DNA of 7,101 bases from an uncultured Clostridia bacterium (GCA_946615525.1 CAMOHW010000043.1:1-7101); one strand, 5' to 3'. Shown: positions 1 through 6,704, numbered from the stretch's first letter. A program made the numbers and translations. Notes: generated from the sequence alone by a model not told the origin.

Positions 1-575
1 AATTCGACGATTTCCTGCATTTCCTCTTTTTCTTCGTCGGCACCGGCAACATCGCGGAAATAAACTTTATCCTTTTCATTTTGCGTGGCCTGCTTGGTTT
101 TTGCCCTGCCAAACGAATTGAACTTGCTGTTCTTGCCGTTCATAGCGCGGAAAGAGATGAACCAGATGACCACGATGGCAATGATGAGCAGGATCATGGG
201 CAGGTAGGAAAGCCATGCCATGTTATTGGATTGCGGTTGCAGATCCAGCTTTTTAATGCCCTCGTTGGTTTCGGCATTGTAATTTGCGCGCTGATTGCTC
301 AAATCTTCCTCGTGGTTCAAAAGGAGCAAGCTTGCATATTCCTCGCCGAGTTTGACCGAGGTCACATTGGTTTCGCCCTTGAGTTTGACCTTTGCCACAT
401 AGCCCGTGGTGAGCGTAAACTCCTCGATTCTTTCATTCTCGATCCATTCCACCACATCGCCGTAGTTTTTTGCCTCTTCTTTTTTGCCGATTTGGAGAAG
501 CGAAACCAGCGCAACTACAATCAAGGCAATGATGATGGCATAAAAAATCAGTTCCCGAACAATATTTCTCTTCAT
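1..575 (-). CDS. ftsH: FtsH, ATP-dependent membrane zinc metalloprotease (N-terminal 191 residues, cut by window edge)
   Basis: The minus-strand frame opens with ATG at 575-573 and stays open to the left edge. FtsH is a membrane-anchored AAA+ protease that pulls out and degrades misfolded membrane proteins and some short-lived cytoplasmic regulators. The visible part has the family's N-terminal plan: a first membrane segment at about residues 9-27, an extracytoplasmic domain at about 30-117, a second membrane segment at about 119-141, a basic linker with SFGRAK, then the entry to the AAA+ domain with FRDVAGADEEKEEM (residues 173-186), which is highly characteristic of FtsH. The Walker motifs and the HEXXH zinc site lie outside the window, so catalytic competence cannot be judged. 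A GGAGG sequence lies 5 bases before the ATG. The gene follows hpt after only 12 bases, as in the conserved tilS-hpt-ftsH block of Bacillota. The identification is firm despite truncation. Confidence 0.95.
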   Translation of the reverse strand, partial: MKRNIVRELIFYAIIIALIVVALVSLLQIGKKEEAKNYGDVVEWIENERIEEFTLTTGYVAKVKLKGETNVTSVKLGEEYASLLLLNHEEDLSNQRANYNAETNEGIKKLDLQPQSNNMAWLSYLPMILLIIAIVVIWFISFRAMNGKNSKFNSFGRAKTKQATQNEKDKVYFRDVAGADEEKEEMQEIVE

Positions 576-587
576 GGAATCCTCCGT

Positions 588-1142
588 TTACTGTTGATAA
601 ACCGACGGTTTCAAAACACCCACATAAGGCAGGTTGCGGTATTTTTCGTCATAGTCCAACCCAAACCCGACCACAAACACATCGGGAACAACGCGACCGA
701 CAAAATCGGCATTGAAATTGACAACACGGCGCTCGGGTTTATCCAAAAGCGTGCAGCATTTGACGCTGTGGGCGCCGCGGTTGGCAAGCAACTGCGAAAG
801 CTTTTCCAGCGTTCTGCCGCTATCCACAATATCCTCCACAAGAACCACGTCGGCGTCCTTAACGTCGCGCTTGAGATCCAGGTGCACTTGAATGAAGCCG
901 GAGGAATCGGTTCCTCCACCGTAAGAGGAAACTTTCATAAACTCGATGGCGCAAGGGAACCGGAGCCGCTTGAACACCTCAGCTGCAAAGACGAACGAAC
1001 CTTTGAGAATGCAGACCAAAATCATCGGGCGACCGCTGTCGCCATACTCGGCGGTCAGCTTTGCGGCAAGGTCGTCGCAAATCTTTTTCAGTTCCTCTTC
1101 GCTGACCAGAACCCGTTCAATGTCGTTTTCAATATTATACAT
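588..1142 (-). CDS. hpt: Hypoxanthine(-guanine) phosphoribosyltransferase
   Basis: This 184-residue protein has the usual length and motifs of bacterial HPRT, a cytoplasmic purine salvage enzyme that joins hypoxanthine or guanine to PRPP to give IMP or GMP and pyrophosphate. The PRPP-binding signature VLVEDIVDSGRTL covers residues 100-112, with acidic pair E103/D104 and likely catalytic base D107. The pyrophosphate-loop LKGS is at 46-49, the flexible-loop SSYGGGT at 72-78, and the purine-site K135, F156 and D163 sit in TLLDKPERR and PDVFVVGFGLDY. R169 matches the conserved arginine near the Mg-pyrophosphate site. The start ATG has a modest AGAAAGG site upstream. It lies 44 bases after tilS and 12 before ftsH. 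In B. subtilis, HprT and TilS have been reported to act together on ftsH transcription; whether that holds here is unknown. Preference between hypoxanthine and guanine cannot be read from the sequence. Confidence 0.96.
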   Translation of the reverse strand: MYNIENDIERVLVSEEELKKICDDLAAKLTAEYGDSGRPMILVCILKGSFVFAAEVFKRLRFPCAIEFMKVSSYGGGTDSSGFIQVHLDLKRDVKDADVVLVEDIVDSGRTLEKLSQLLANRGAHSVKCCTLLDKPERRVVNFNADFVGRVVPDVFVVGFGLDYDEKYRNLPYVGVLKPSVYQQ

Positions 1143-1186
1143 ATTTTTGCCTTTCTATGTTTTCGGGGTTTCGTTTTTGAAACGGT

Positions 1187-2503
1187 TTATTTCTTTCTGT
1201 CGGAAAAACCGACCATAGGCGCCCAAACAATGCCCTCTTTGCCGCAAAGCACCGGCAGGCGGTCGCGCAACTCTTCTGGAACGCCGCATTCGCGCCAAAG
1301 GCGCCGCAAACGCTTATGGTGTCCGCCACGCAAAATGGAATCGCCCTCTTTTCGGGTGCGCCAAAAATATTCGGCGCCCAAAGCGGCGGGCAAATCGGGA
1401 AATTGCAGTTTCCACGCGGTCATTTCTTTATTTTCGGGCAACGGCTTTGCTTTTTTGCCCTCGCCGACCGTAACCGTCATGCCGCCGGGAAGATGATTTT
1501 CGCCTTCAAAAAGCGAAATGTGATAGGCGGGGACCGCTTCGGCTTTTTCTTCAACGATCAAATGATTTTGCCGTTTGAACAGATACAAGCCACCCAAAAG
1601 CGGGATCTTGCTCCCGTTGCGCCCCCGTGTCAGCTCCTCGGCGCGTTCCAGCATTGCCGAATCGGCGGTGACACCGTTTTCCGAAAGAAAATGTGTCAAA
1701 AGCCGCGTGCGGATCGCCGGATGCAAATTTGCAAGCACCGCGCAAGGCAATTTTTCGCGGAAGGGCGCTTCCCAGATCGCCTGGATCTGACAAGCAAAAA
1801 AATCCTCGTCCTGCCGCAAACGCTCGGCAAGCTTTGCCGCTTGCTTTTGCGGATCGGCATACAGTTTTTCAAGCGCGGGAATGACCTGCGCACGGATCAG
1901 ATTGCGCGCATAGGTGGTGTCGATATTGGTTTCGTCCTCTACAAACGCCAACCCCTCGGCACGGCAACACTTGCGAATTTCTGCCGCGGAAAGTTCCAAT
2001 AGCGGGCGTGTAACAAAGCCGCAGGCAAACTCACGAACCGGAAGAATGGCGCAAAGTCCCGCCGCACCGGTCCCGCGGGCAATACGGAACAACATGGTTT
2101 CCAAAAGATCATCCGCCTGGTGCGCCGTTGCAAGCAACGGAATGTTCCGCTCGCGCATCAGTTGTTCAAAAAAGGCGTAGCGCACTGCGCGCGCCTCCTC
2201 CTCAATCCCTCTGCCGTGTTCCTTTGCCAGTGCGGGGACATCGACCGAGAGCACACGGATGGGAAGATCATATTCCTTGGCCAACGCGCGGCAAAAATCC
2301 GCGTCGCGATCGGCGTTTTCTCCGCGAATGCCGTGATGAACATGCGCCAAAAGAAGCGGAAATCCGTCCTGCTTGCTTCCCCGGGCAAGCCGGTCCAACA
2401 GAAAGCGCGAATCGGCACCGCCGGAAAGCGCCAGCAAAACCGGCGTTCCGGGATCCAGCCCGGCAAGTTCCCAGGGCATTGGAATTGCGTTTTGTCGTTT
2501 CAT
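1187..2503 (-). CDS. tilS: tRNA(Ile)-lysidine synthase TilS
   Basis: TilS uses ATP and lysine to convert the wobble C34 of the CAU-anticodon isoleucine tRNA to lysidine, so that it reads AUA and is charged with isoleucine. The 438-residue protein has the full architecture: the N-type PP-loop ATPase domain with SGGADS at 27-32, HVHHGIRG at 54-61, ATAHQADD at 125-132, RGTG at 143-146, RPLL at 166-169, EDETN at 189-193 and RNLIR at 201-205; a middle helical region at about 215-310; and a C-terminal TilS domain at about 375-435 with EGDSI, a basic HHKRLRRL stretch and WAPMVGFSDR. The ATP/tRNA motif usually written AHHxDDQ is AHQADDL here. The ATG overlaps the dnaB stop as ATGA and has no clear ribosome binding site, so translation is probably coupled to dnaB. 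Another in-frame ATG at 2479 also lacks a site, which favours the overlap start. Confidence 0.95.
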   Translation of the reverse strand: MKRQNAIPMPWELAGLDPGTPVLLALSGGADSRFLLDRLARGSKQDGFPLLLAHVHHGIRGENADRDADFCRALAKEYDLPIRVLSVDVPALAKEHGRGIEEEARAVRYAFFEQLMRERNIPLLATAHQADDLLETMLFRIARGTGAAGLCAILPVREFACGFVTRPLLELSAAEIRKCCRAEGLAFVEDETNIDTTYARNLIRAQVIPALEKLYADPQKQAAKLAERLRQDEDFFACQIQAIWEAPFREKLPCAVLANLHPAIRTRLLTHFLSENGVTADSAMLERAEELTRGRNGSKIPLLGGLYLFKRQNHLIVEEKAEAVPAYHISLFEGENHLPGGMTVTVGEGKKAKPLPENKEMTAWKLQFPDLPAALGAEYFWRTRKEGDSILRGGHHKRLRRLWRECGVPEELRDRLPVLCGKEGIVWAPMVGFSDRKK

Positions 2504-3840
2504 TGGGAAGGTGCGTTATCTTCGATGGTGACAAACTTGGTAAATTGACCGTTCCAGCCCATACGCACCGTGCGGGTTTCGCCGTGACGGTTTTTGGCAA
2601 CAATAATTTCGGCAATGGACATTTCGTTCATGTTCTTCTCCTCTTTTTTGTAGTATTCGCTACGATAGAGGAAAATAACCGTATCGGCGTCCTGCTCGAT
2701 CGCACCCGAATCGCGCAGATCCGAAAGTTGCGGGCGGTTATCCGTCCGGGATTCCGGTCCACGGGAAAGTTGCGCGCAACAAATGATGGGCACGCCAAGT
2801 TCTTTTGCCATGATTTTAAGAGCGCGGGAAATTGCCGAAACTTCCTGCACGCGGTTTTCGGCGCGCTTGTCGCCCTGCATCAGTCCCAGGTAGTCGATGA
2901 CGACCAGCCCCAGGTCTTTTTCACGCCGCAGTTTGGCTTTCATAGCCGTCACCGTCATACCCGAAGTGTCGTCGATCAAAATATTGCATTTTGCCAATTC
3001 GGAAGCGGCGTAGGCAAGGTGCTCCCAATCTTCGGGCGTCAGTTTGCCGGTGCGGAGCGCATAGTTGTTGACCAGCGCCTCACTGGATACCATACGGCTG
3101 ACGACCTGCTCCGCCGACATTTCCAGGGAGAAGAAGCAAACCTTTTTGCCGGTTTGTTTTGCCACATTGGAGGCAATGTTAAGCGCAAAAGAAGTTTTAC
3201 CCATACCGGGACGCGCACCGACCAGGATCAGGTCGGTTTTTCCCATACCGGCAAGCACCTGATCAAGCGCAGAAAATCCGGTTTTGGTTCCTGCAACCGC
3301 CTCGGGATTTTCCTGCAGCTGGTGCAAGCTGTCGTAAAAGGTCTGCAAAACATCCTGAATATGGCGGAAGCTTTGCGTATCTCTGCCCTGCGCCACCTGG
3401 TAAATCAGATTTTCGGCATGGTCCAAAACCGCCGTGACCGCCTCCTGCTCGGAGTAGGCACTCTCGGAAATCTCATTTGCCGCAACGATCAGTTGCCGCA
3501 AAACACTTTTATCCTTGACGATGCGCGCGTAGTCCTTGACATTCAGCGCGTCGGGAACCGCCTCCGAAAGCGTGCGAAGATAATCCTCGCCGCCCGATTT
3601 ATCATAAACACCGCTGGTGACCAAACGGTCGATCAGCGTGACCACATCGATCTCATGGCTTGCCAAAAACAGTTCGGTCATAGCAAGATAGATCTGCTTA
3701 TGTTCTTCCAAATAGAAATCGTCCGCTTTGATCGTTACCGCCACCTCATTGAGCGCCGAAGGGTCGATGAGAATGGCACCGAGGAGCGATTGCTCCGCCG
3801 GCATGGAAAACGGCAATTTCCGAATCAATTCGTCCTGCAT
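2500..3840 (-). CDS. dnaB: Replicative DNA helicase DnaB (DnaC in B. subtilis naming)
   Basis: The 446-residue protein is a full-length, intein-free hexameric helicase that unwinds DNA at the replication fork and recruits primase. The N-terminal DnaB domain spans about 8-112 (PAEQSLLGAILIDP at its front). A linker leads to the RecA-type motor from about 180. The Walker A motif GARPGMGKT is at 208-216, Walker B LVVIDYLGLM at 312-321 with D316, the conserved H4 segment AQLSRGPESR to DADTVIFLYR at 356-393, and the KNRHG segment with likely arginine finger R418 at 416-420. The ATG at 3840 gives the expected N-terminus, but its strong ribosome binding site is far upstream and separated by a hairpin (see that entry). 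No ATG, GTG or TTG occurs in frame between the upstream in-frame stop and this ATG. It follows rplI by 64 bases and overlaps tilS by 4. The gdpP-rplI-dnaB order is common in Bacillota. Confidence 0.97.
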   Translation of the reverse strand: MQDELIRKLPFSMPAEQSLLGAILIDPSALNEVAVTIKADDFYLEEHKQIYLAMTELFLASHEIDVVTLIDRLVTSGVYDKSGGEDYLRTLSEAVPDALNVKDYARIVKDKSVLRQLIVAANEISESAYSEQEAVTAVLDHAENLIYQVAQGRDTQSFRHIQDVLQTFYDSLHQLQENPEAVAGTKTGFSALDQVLAGMGKTDLILVGARPGMGKTSFALNIASNVAKQTGKKVCFFSLEMSAEQVVSRMVSSEALVNNYALRTGKLTPEDWEHLAYAASELAKCNILIDDTSGMTVTAMKAKLRREKDLGLVVIDYLGLMQGDKRAENRVQEVSAISRALKIMAKELGVPIICCAQLSRGPESRTDNRPQLSDLRDSGAIEQDADTVIFLYRSEYYKKEEKNMNEMSIAEIIVAKNRHGETRTVRMGWNGQFTKFVTIEDNAPSQ

Positions 3841-3886
3841 TTGTTTGGGGGAACTCCAAAGGTTGCTTTGGAATCCTCTCTCCTTT
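3841..3886 (-). promoter_or_regulatory. dnaB translation initiation region: distant Shine-Dalgarno plus intervening hairpin
   Basis: On the minus strand an excellent ribosome binding site, AAAGGAG at 3880-3886 within AAAGGAGAGAGG, lies 39 bases before the dnaB ATG, too far for normal use. Between them is an inverted repeat: TCCAAAG at 3866-3872 in plus-strand complement, pairing with CTTTGGA at 3855-3861, with a 4-base loop (CAAC in the RNA), giving a 7-base-pair stem. A further GGA/TCC pairing (3874-3876 with 3850-3852) extends it across a small internal loop. If the whole hairpin forms, the effective distance from AAGGAG to ATG falls to about 12 bases. A stem of this length is unlikely by chance in a 64-base gap. 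There is no T-run, so it is not an intrinsic terminator. Its function as a spacer-closing or regulatory element is inference. Confidence 0.5.
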
Positions 3887-3904
3887 CAAAAATCGTTCTG
3901 TTGA

Positions 3905-4348
3905 TCAACCCTGGACCGAAACGGTGATCTTTGCGGTGACCTCGGTGTAAAGTTTTGCCTCCGCCTGATAGGTCCCGAAAGATTTGATGGTCTCGGGCAA
4001 AGTGATCTTCCGCTTGTCGATGGCAATACCAAAGTCGGCTTCCAGCTGATCGGAAACATCCTTTGCCGTAACCGACCCGTAAAGACGGCCGTCACCGCCC
4101 GACGGGGCTTTGATGACTACGGTGATGGTTTTGAGTTTTTCGGCGACCGCCTGTGCTTCTTTCTTTTCGGTGGCTATGCGGTAAAGCCGCGCCTCCTCGC
4201 GCACTTTGACATCATTGAGTGCCTGCGCGTCGGCAAGCTTTGCAAGCTTGCGCGGGATCAAAAAGTTCTTTGCGTATCCGTCGGATACATCAATGACAGC
4301 GTTCTTTTTCCCCTGCCCTTTTACATCTGCCAGCAAAATGACTTTCAT
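3905..4348 (-). CDS. rplI: 50S ribosomal protein bL9
   Basis: This 147-residue protein has the length and two-domain form of bL9, which binds 23S rRNA near the L1 stalk and helps keep the reading frame. The N-terminal rRNA-binding domain (about 1-47) begins [19 protein letters not shown], and the family signature is clear at residues 13-36, with [16 protein letters not shown] and the following RKLA. A long charged connecting helix covers about 41-74 ([20 protein letters not shown]), and the C-terminal domain about 75-147 contains the GRLYGSVT and [10 protein letters not shown] segments. The ATG at 4348 is preceded by AAGGAGGT (4357-4364 in plus coordinates) with 8 bases between, the best ribosome binding site in the window, as fits an abundant ribosomal protein. 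It starts 24 bases after gdpP and precedes dnaB by 64. Confidence 0.97.
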   Translation of the reverse strand: MKVILLADVKGQGKKNAVIDVSDGYAKNFLIPRKLAKLADAQALNDVKVREEARLYRIATEKKEAQAVAEKLKTITVVIKAPSGGDGRLYGSVTAKDVSDQLEADFGIAIDKRKITLPETIKSFGTYQAEAKLYTEVTAKITVSVQG

Positions 4349-4372
4349 ATCTGCCGACCTCCTTATCTTGCG

Positions 4373-6499
4373 TTATTCTTTATATTCGTGATCCAGATAT
4401 TCGTCGATGACCTGTTTGAGTTGGATGGAAGCCGCCTCCAGAGTGGTGTTTTTCAGCGTTGCCGCCGCCATATCAAAGTGCCCGCCACCGCCCAAACGCT
4501 CGGCAATTTTTTGCACATTGATCTTGCCGCCCGAGCGCGCCGAAATGGTGACCGAGTTGCCGGCATGGAGCAGGGCGAAGGACGCCTCAATGCCCGAAAG
4601 GTTCATCAGTTTATCCGCCGCTTTGGCAACGGCGATCTTATCCTCTTCGCTCTTTTCGCGATCCACCGAGAGCCATGTCAGGGCGATCTTATCGCGATAG
4701 GTGCGGGTGCGGCTGTCAATATCCACCGCGGTAAAGAGGTTGGAAAGCGACTCGGTAAAGAAGGACTTGATCATAGCGGTATTGGCACCGCGCTCGTAGA
4801 GATAGCGGACCGCCGAAAAGGTTTGCATTTCGGCGCCCTGGGTAAAGTTCTTGGTATCCAGCATCAACCCGGCAAGCATGAGCGATGCCTCCTCTTTGAG
4901 GACTTCATCGTGGAAGGGGCTAAGCTCCAGCATTTCGCTGACCAGCTCGCTCGCCGCCGCAACGCCGGGACGAATATAGGTCATGAGCGGTTTGAACTCA
5001 TACATCTGGTCGGGACGGCGATGATGGTCGATGATGACCACATTCTGCACATTCTTGGTCAGCTTGGGTGCCTCGGTGTGCGACATATTGCTGACATCAC
5101 TGATGACCAGGAGCGTGTTGGAACGCACCGAATCCATTGCCGCCTCGGCTCCGATAAACATGGAACGATACTCCGGCAGGTGCGCCACAACATCATAGCA
5201 GTTGCGGAAGTTGACATGGTCACGGTTGACCACAATGCGGATCTTGGAATAGTCGCCGCCCTTGGAGCAAATCGCCAGACGGGCAAGTCCCACGCAGGAA
5301 CCGATGGAATCGTAATCCGGCGCACTGTGTCCCATAATCAAAACATTTCCGGCATCGCGCATCAGTTTACTCAAGTGCATGGAGTTGACGCGGGAGGTAA
5401 TGGTAGTGGAGCCAGCCATGTTGTTGACGCGCCCGCCGTAAAGCGTAATGCTTTCGCCGGTGTTGACGGCAACCTGGTCGCCGCCCTTTTGCAGAGCAAT
5501 ATCCAGCGCATCGCTCGCGGCGCGTTCTTTTTCCTCAAAGCTTCCCTTAATGGCACCGACTCCCATGGAAATGGTAACGGGATAACTGTTATCTCCCAAT
5601 TTGACATTCCGGACGGTTTCCAGAATGTTGAATTTGTTTGCAATACATTCGTCCAAAGCCAAACGATTGAAGACCACAACATATTTTTCGCGCTCGTATT
5701 CGCGCAACATTCCGCCAAATCCCTCGGCCCAGGTCTTCAAAATGGTTTCGATCTCGCTCACGGCGGTGCGGTAACTGACGCGCACATACTGGGCAAGTTC
5801 CTGCAAACTGTCAATGACCACATAAGCAACAATGGGGTCTTCCTCGTATTTCTTCTTTTGCAGGGCAAGAATCTCGGTAACATCGCGGAAAATGACGAAA
5901 TAATAGTCGGTCCCGCGCGAACGGAGAATGTAGCAATCCAAACTGTATTTTCTTCCATCGATCTCGGTGATCATGGGTTTGGCATTCTCGATCGGAACAC
6001 CGTCGCTGTTGACGGTAATATCCTTGACCGGTCCGCCGTTCTGCGCATACGCAATGATGCTGTTGACCGGAACGGTGCAGAAAGAGGAAAGCGGCACGTT
6101 GCAAATGGGCGAACGGTATTGCAAGATCTCCTGCAAGGAGCCGCTGACGATTTTGACCGTTCCCTGCGCGCTGACAATGGCATAAGGCAGGTCCACCACA
6201 TACCGGAACAGGTCGCTGACCTCGGTGGTCATGGACGCCGCCGCAGCGTTTGCCGCACTGACCCTGTGGTAACGCAAAAGATACGCCACCAGCAATCCCC
6301 CTGCAGAAAGCAGATAAATGCCAAACAGCACCGCAGCGTAAAAAGGCAACTCGGTGCTTTTGATCAGATTGAATTGATCCAGAATGGTCAGAACGGTCAA
6401 AAGGCCGAACAAAACCGTACCGATCAAAACGCCGGCGATCAGTGCCGGACGCAAATCGGTCCGAAACAGATTCTTTTTCATTCCCTGCGAATTTTGCAT
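4373..6499 (-). CDS. gdpP: GdpP-type cyclic-di-AMP phosphodiesterase (2 TM, PAS, degenerate GGDEF, DHH/DHHA1)
   Basis: This 708-residue membrane protein matches GdpP (YybT), which hydrolyses c-di-AMP to pApA and so tunes potassium, osmotic and cell-wall homeostasis. Membrane helices lie at about 18-40 and 53-75. A PAS domain covers about 95-215. A degenerate GGDEF domain lies at about 225-345: the GGDEF signature position reads EREKY at 269-273 after MLREY, so no cyclase activity is expected, while ISMGVG (310-315) keeps the fold. The DHH domain begins GHSAPDYDSIG (390-400, metal ligands H391, D395, D397), followed by D468 in VISDVSN, DHHRR at 491-495, and D548 in LMLDTKNF. The DHHA1 domain ends with GGGGHFDMAAA (670-680). 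All expected catalytic residues are present. It is somewhat longer than the B. subtilis protein. The ATG has AAGGAG 8 bases upstream (6508-6513). It is first in the operon and close behind a strong promoter. Confidence 0.95.
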   Translation of the reverse strand: MQNSQGMKKNLFRTDLRPALIAGVLIGTVLFGLLTVLTILDQFNLIKSTELPFYAAVLFGIYLLSAGGLLVAYLLRYHRVSAANAAAASMTTEVSDLFRYVVDLPYAIVSAQGTVKIVSGSLQEILQYRSPICNVPLSSFCTVPVNSIIAYAQNGGPVKDITVNSDGVPIENAKPMITEIDGRKYSLDCYILRSRGTDYYFVIFRDVTEILALQKKKYEEDPIVAYVVIDSLQELAQYVRVSYRTAVSEIETILKTWAEGFGGMLREYEREKYVVVFNRLALDECIANKFNILETVRNVKLGDNSYPVTISMGVGAIKGSFEEKERAASDALDIALQKGGDQVAVNTGESITLYGGRVNNMAGSTTITSRVNSMHLSKLMRDAGNVLIMGHSAPDYDSIGSCVGLARLAICSKGGDYSKIRIVVNRDHVNFRNCYDVVAHLPEYRSMFIGAEAAMDSVRSNTLLVISDVSNMSHTEAPKLTKNVQNVVIIDHHRRPDQMYEFKPLMTYIRPGVAAASELVSEMLELSPFHDEVLKEEASLMLAGLMLDTKNFTQGAEMQTFSAVRYLYERGANTAMIKSFFTESLSNLFTAVDIDSRTRTYRDKIALTWLSVDREKSEEDKIAVAKAADKLMNLSGIEASFALLHAGNSVTISARSGGKINVQKIAERLGGGGHFDMAAATLKNTTLEAASIQLKQVIDEYLDHEYKE

Positions 6500-6549
6500 T
6501 TGGGTTTCTCCTTATGCGAAAGTTCAAAATAGTGTTTCCGAGAGGAACA

Positions 6550-6560
6550 AGTATAATACT
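6550..6560. repeat. Small palindrome in the initial transcribed region of the gdpP operon
   Basis: AGTAT and ATACT flank a single central base at 6550-6560. The site begins about 4 bases downstream of the predicted transcription start near 6564 on the minus strand. The same bases also spell a second TATACT, and a TATAAT lies between it and the main -10, so the palindrome may only reflect reiterated -10-like sequence. A repressor site is possible but unproven. Confidence 0.25.
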
Positions 6561-6570
6561 ACATTATAAG

Positions 6571-6599
6571 AGTATATCACATCTTGTCCTGTTTGTAAA
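6571..6599 (-). promoter_or_regulatory. Predicted sigma-A promoter of the gdpP-rplI-dnaB-tilS-hpt-ftsH operon
   Basis: Read on the minus strand, the -35 is TTTACA (6599-6594) and the -10 is TATACT (6576-6571), separated by exactly 17 bases. TG lies one base before the -10 (TGATATACT), making it an extended -10. Each hexamer has one mismatch to consensus. The predicted start is near 6564, giving an untranslated leader of about 65 bases with AAGGAG just ahead of the gdpP ATG. Further -10-like hexamers (TATAAT, and TATACT again) follow downstream without matching -35 boxes. This is the only good promoter seen on this strand, and the leader is too short for a typical riboswitch. Confidence 0.8.
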
Positions 6600-6601
6600 C
6601 A
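6590..6601. promoter_or_regulatory. Operator-like palindrome overlapping the gdpP promoter -35
   Basis: TGTTT and AAACA flank a 2-base centre (GT) at 6590-6601, so 10 of 12 bases are symmetric. The site covers the whole -35 hexamer, the position where a bound repressor would block RNA polymerase. No regulator family can be named from it with confidence, and part of the symmetry comes from the -35 sequence TTTACA itself. Confidence 0.3.
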
Positions 6602-6602
6602 C

Positions 6603-6640
6603 TTTTGTCCACCTTTTTCCCAACTTTTAACAGTTTTTTT
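6603..6640 (-). promoter_or_regulatory. Phased A-tracts (UP-element-like curved DNA) upstream of the gdpP operon promoter
   Basis: Four A-tracts (T-runs on the plus strand) occupy 6603-6606, 6614-6618, 6625-6628 and 6634-6640. Their centres are 11.5, 10.5 and 10.5 bases apart, about one helical turn each. Relative to the predicted start near 6564 they centre at about -41, -52, -63 and -73, the zone where UP elements contact the RNA polymerase alpha C-terminal domains and where intrinsic bending raises promoter strength. A fifth 7-base T-run at 6657-6663 lies roughly two turns further up. The phasing is directly visible; the effect on transcription is inferred. Confidence 0.55.
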
Positions 6641-6704
6641 ACAGTCTGCTTCCCCCTTTTTTTAAAAAACGACTAATCCAAAAGAAAAAATATCCATTTT
6701 CCTA

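Noticed and set aside
1143..1186. Possible hairpin between tilS and hpt (GTTTC / GAAAC)
   Set aside because: It has only five weak base pairs, with no extension and no proper T-run, so neither a terminator nor an attenuator can be supported.
81..1496. A 471-codon plus-strand open frame across ftsH, hpt and the tilS end
   Set aside because: It is a shadow of codon usage across three well-identified minus-strand genes, with no domain or start signal.
3872..3874. ATT just after the strong ribosome binding site upstream of dnaB as a start of a leader peptide
   Set aside because: ATT starts are very rare, the frame is not that of dnaB, and the encoded peptide has no recognisable character.
3900..3909. 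Perfect 10-base palindrome GTTGATCAAC over the rplI stop codon
   Set aside because: Ten-base palindromes are expected several times by chance in 7 kb. It is not followed by a T-run and has no placement that suggests a role.
2128..3927. A 599-codon plus-strand open frame antisense to dnaB and part of tilS
   Set aside because: The same register effect applies. The product is rich in R, H, Q and F with no motif, while DnaB on the other strand is complete.
4388..6532. A 714-codon plus-strand open frame antisense to gdpP
   Set aside because: It is in codon register with gdpP and open only because gdpP lacks TTA, CTA and TCA codons. Its translation shows no recognisable domain, it begins at GTG without a ribosome binding site, and the minus-strand protein has complete known domains.
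6500..6571. Riboswitch (for example a c-di-AMP ydaO type) in the gdpP leader
   Set aside because: The predicted leader is only about 65 bases and lacks the size and helices of known riboswitches.
6605..6613. A DnaA-box-like sequence TTGTCCACC near the operon carrying dnaB
   Set aside because: It matches TTATCCACA at only 7 of 9 positions, is alone, and no cluster of boxes or origin-like layout is present.
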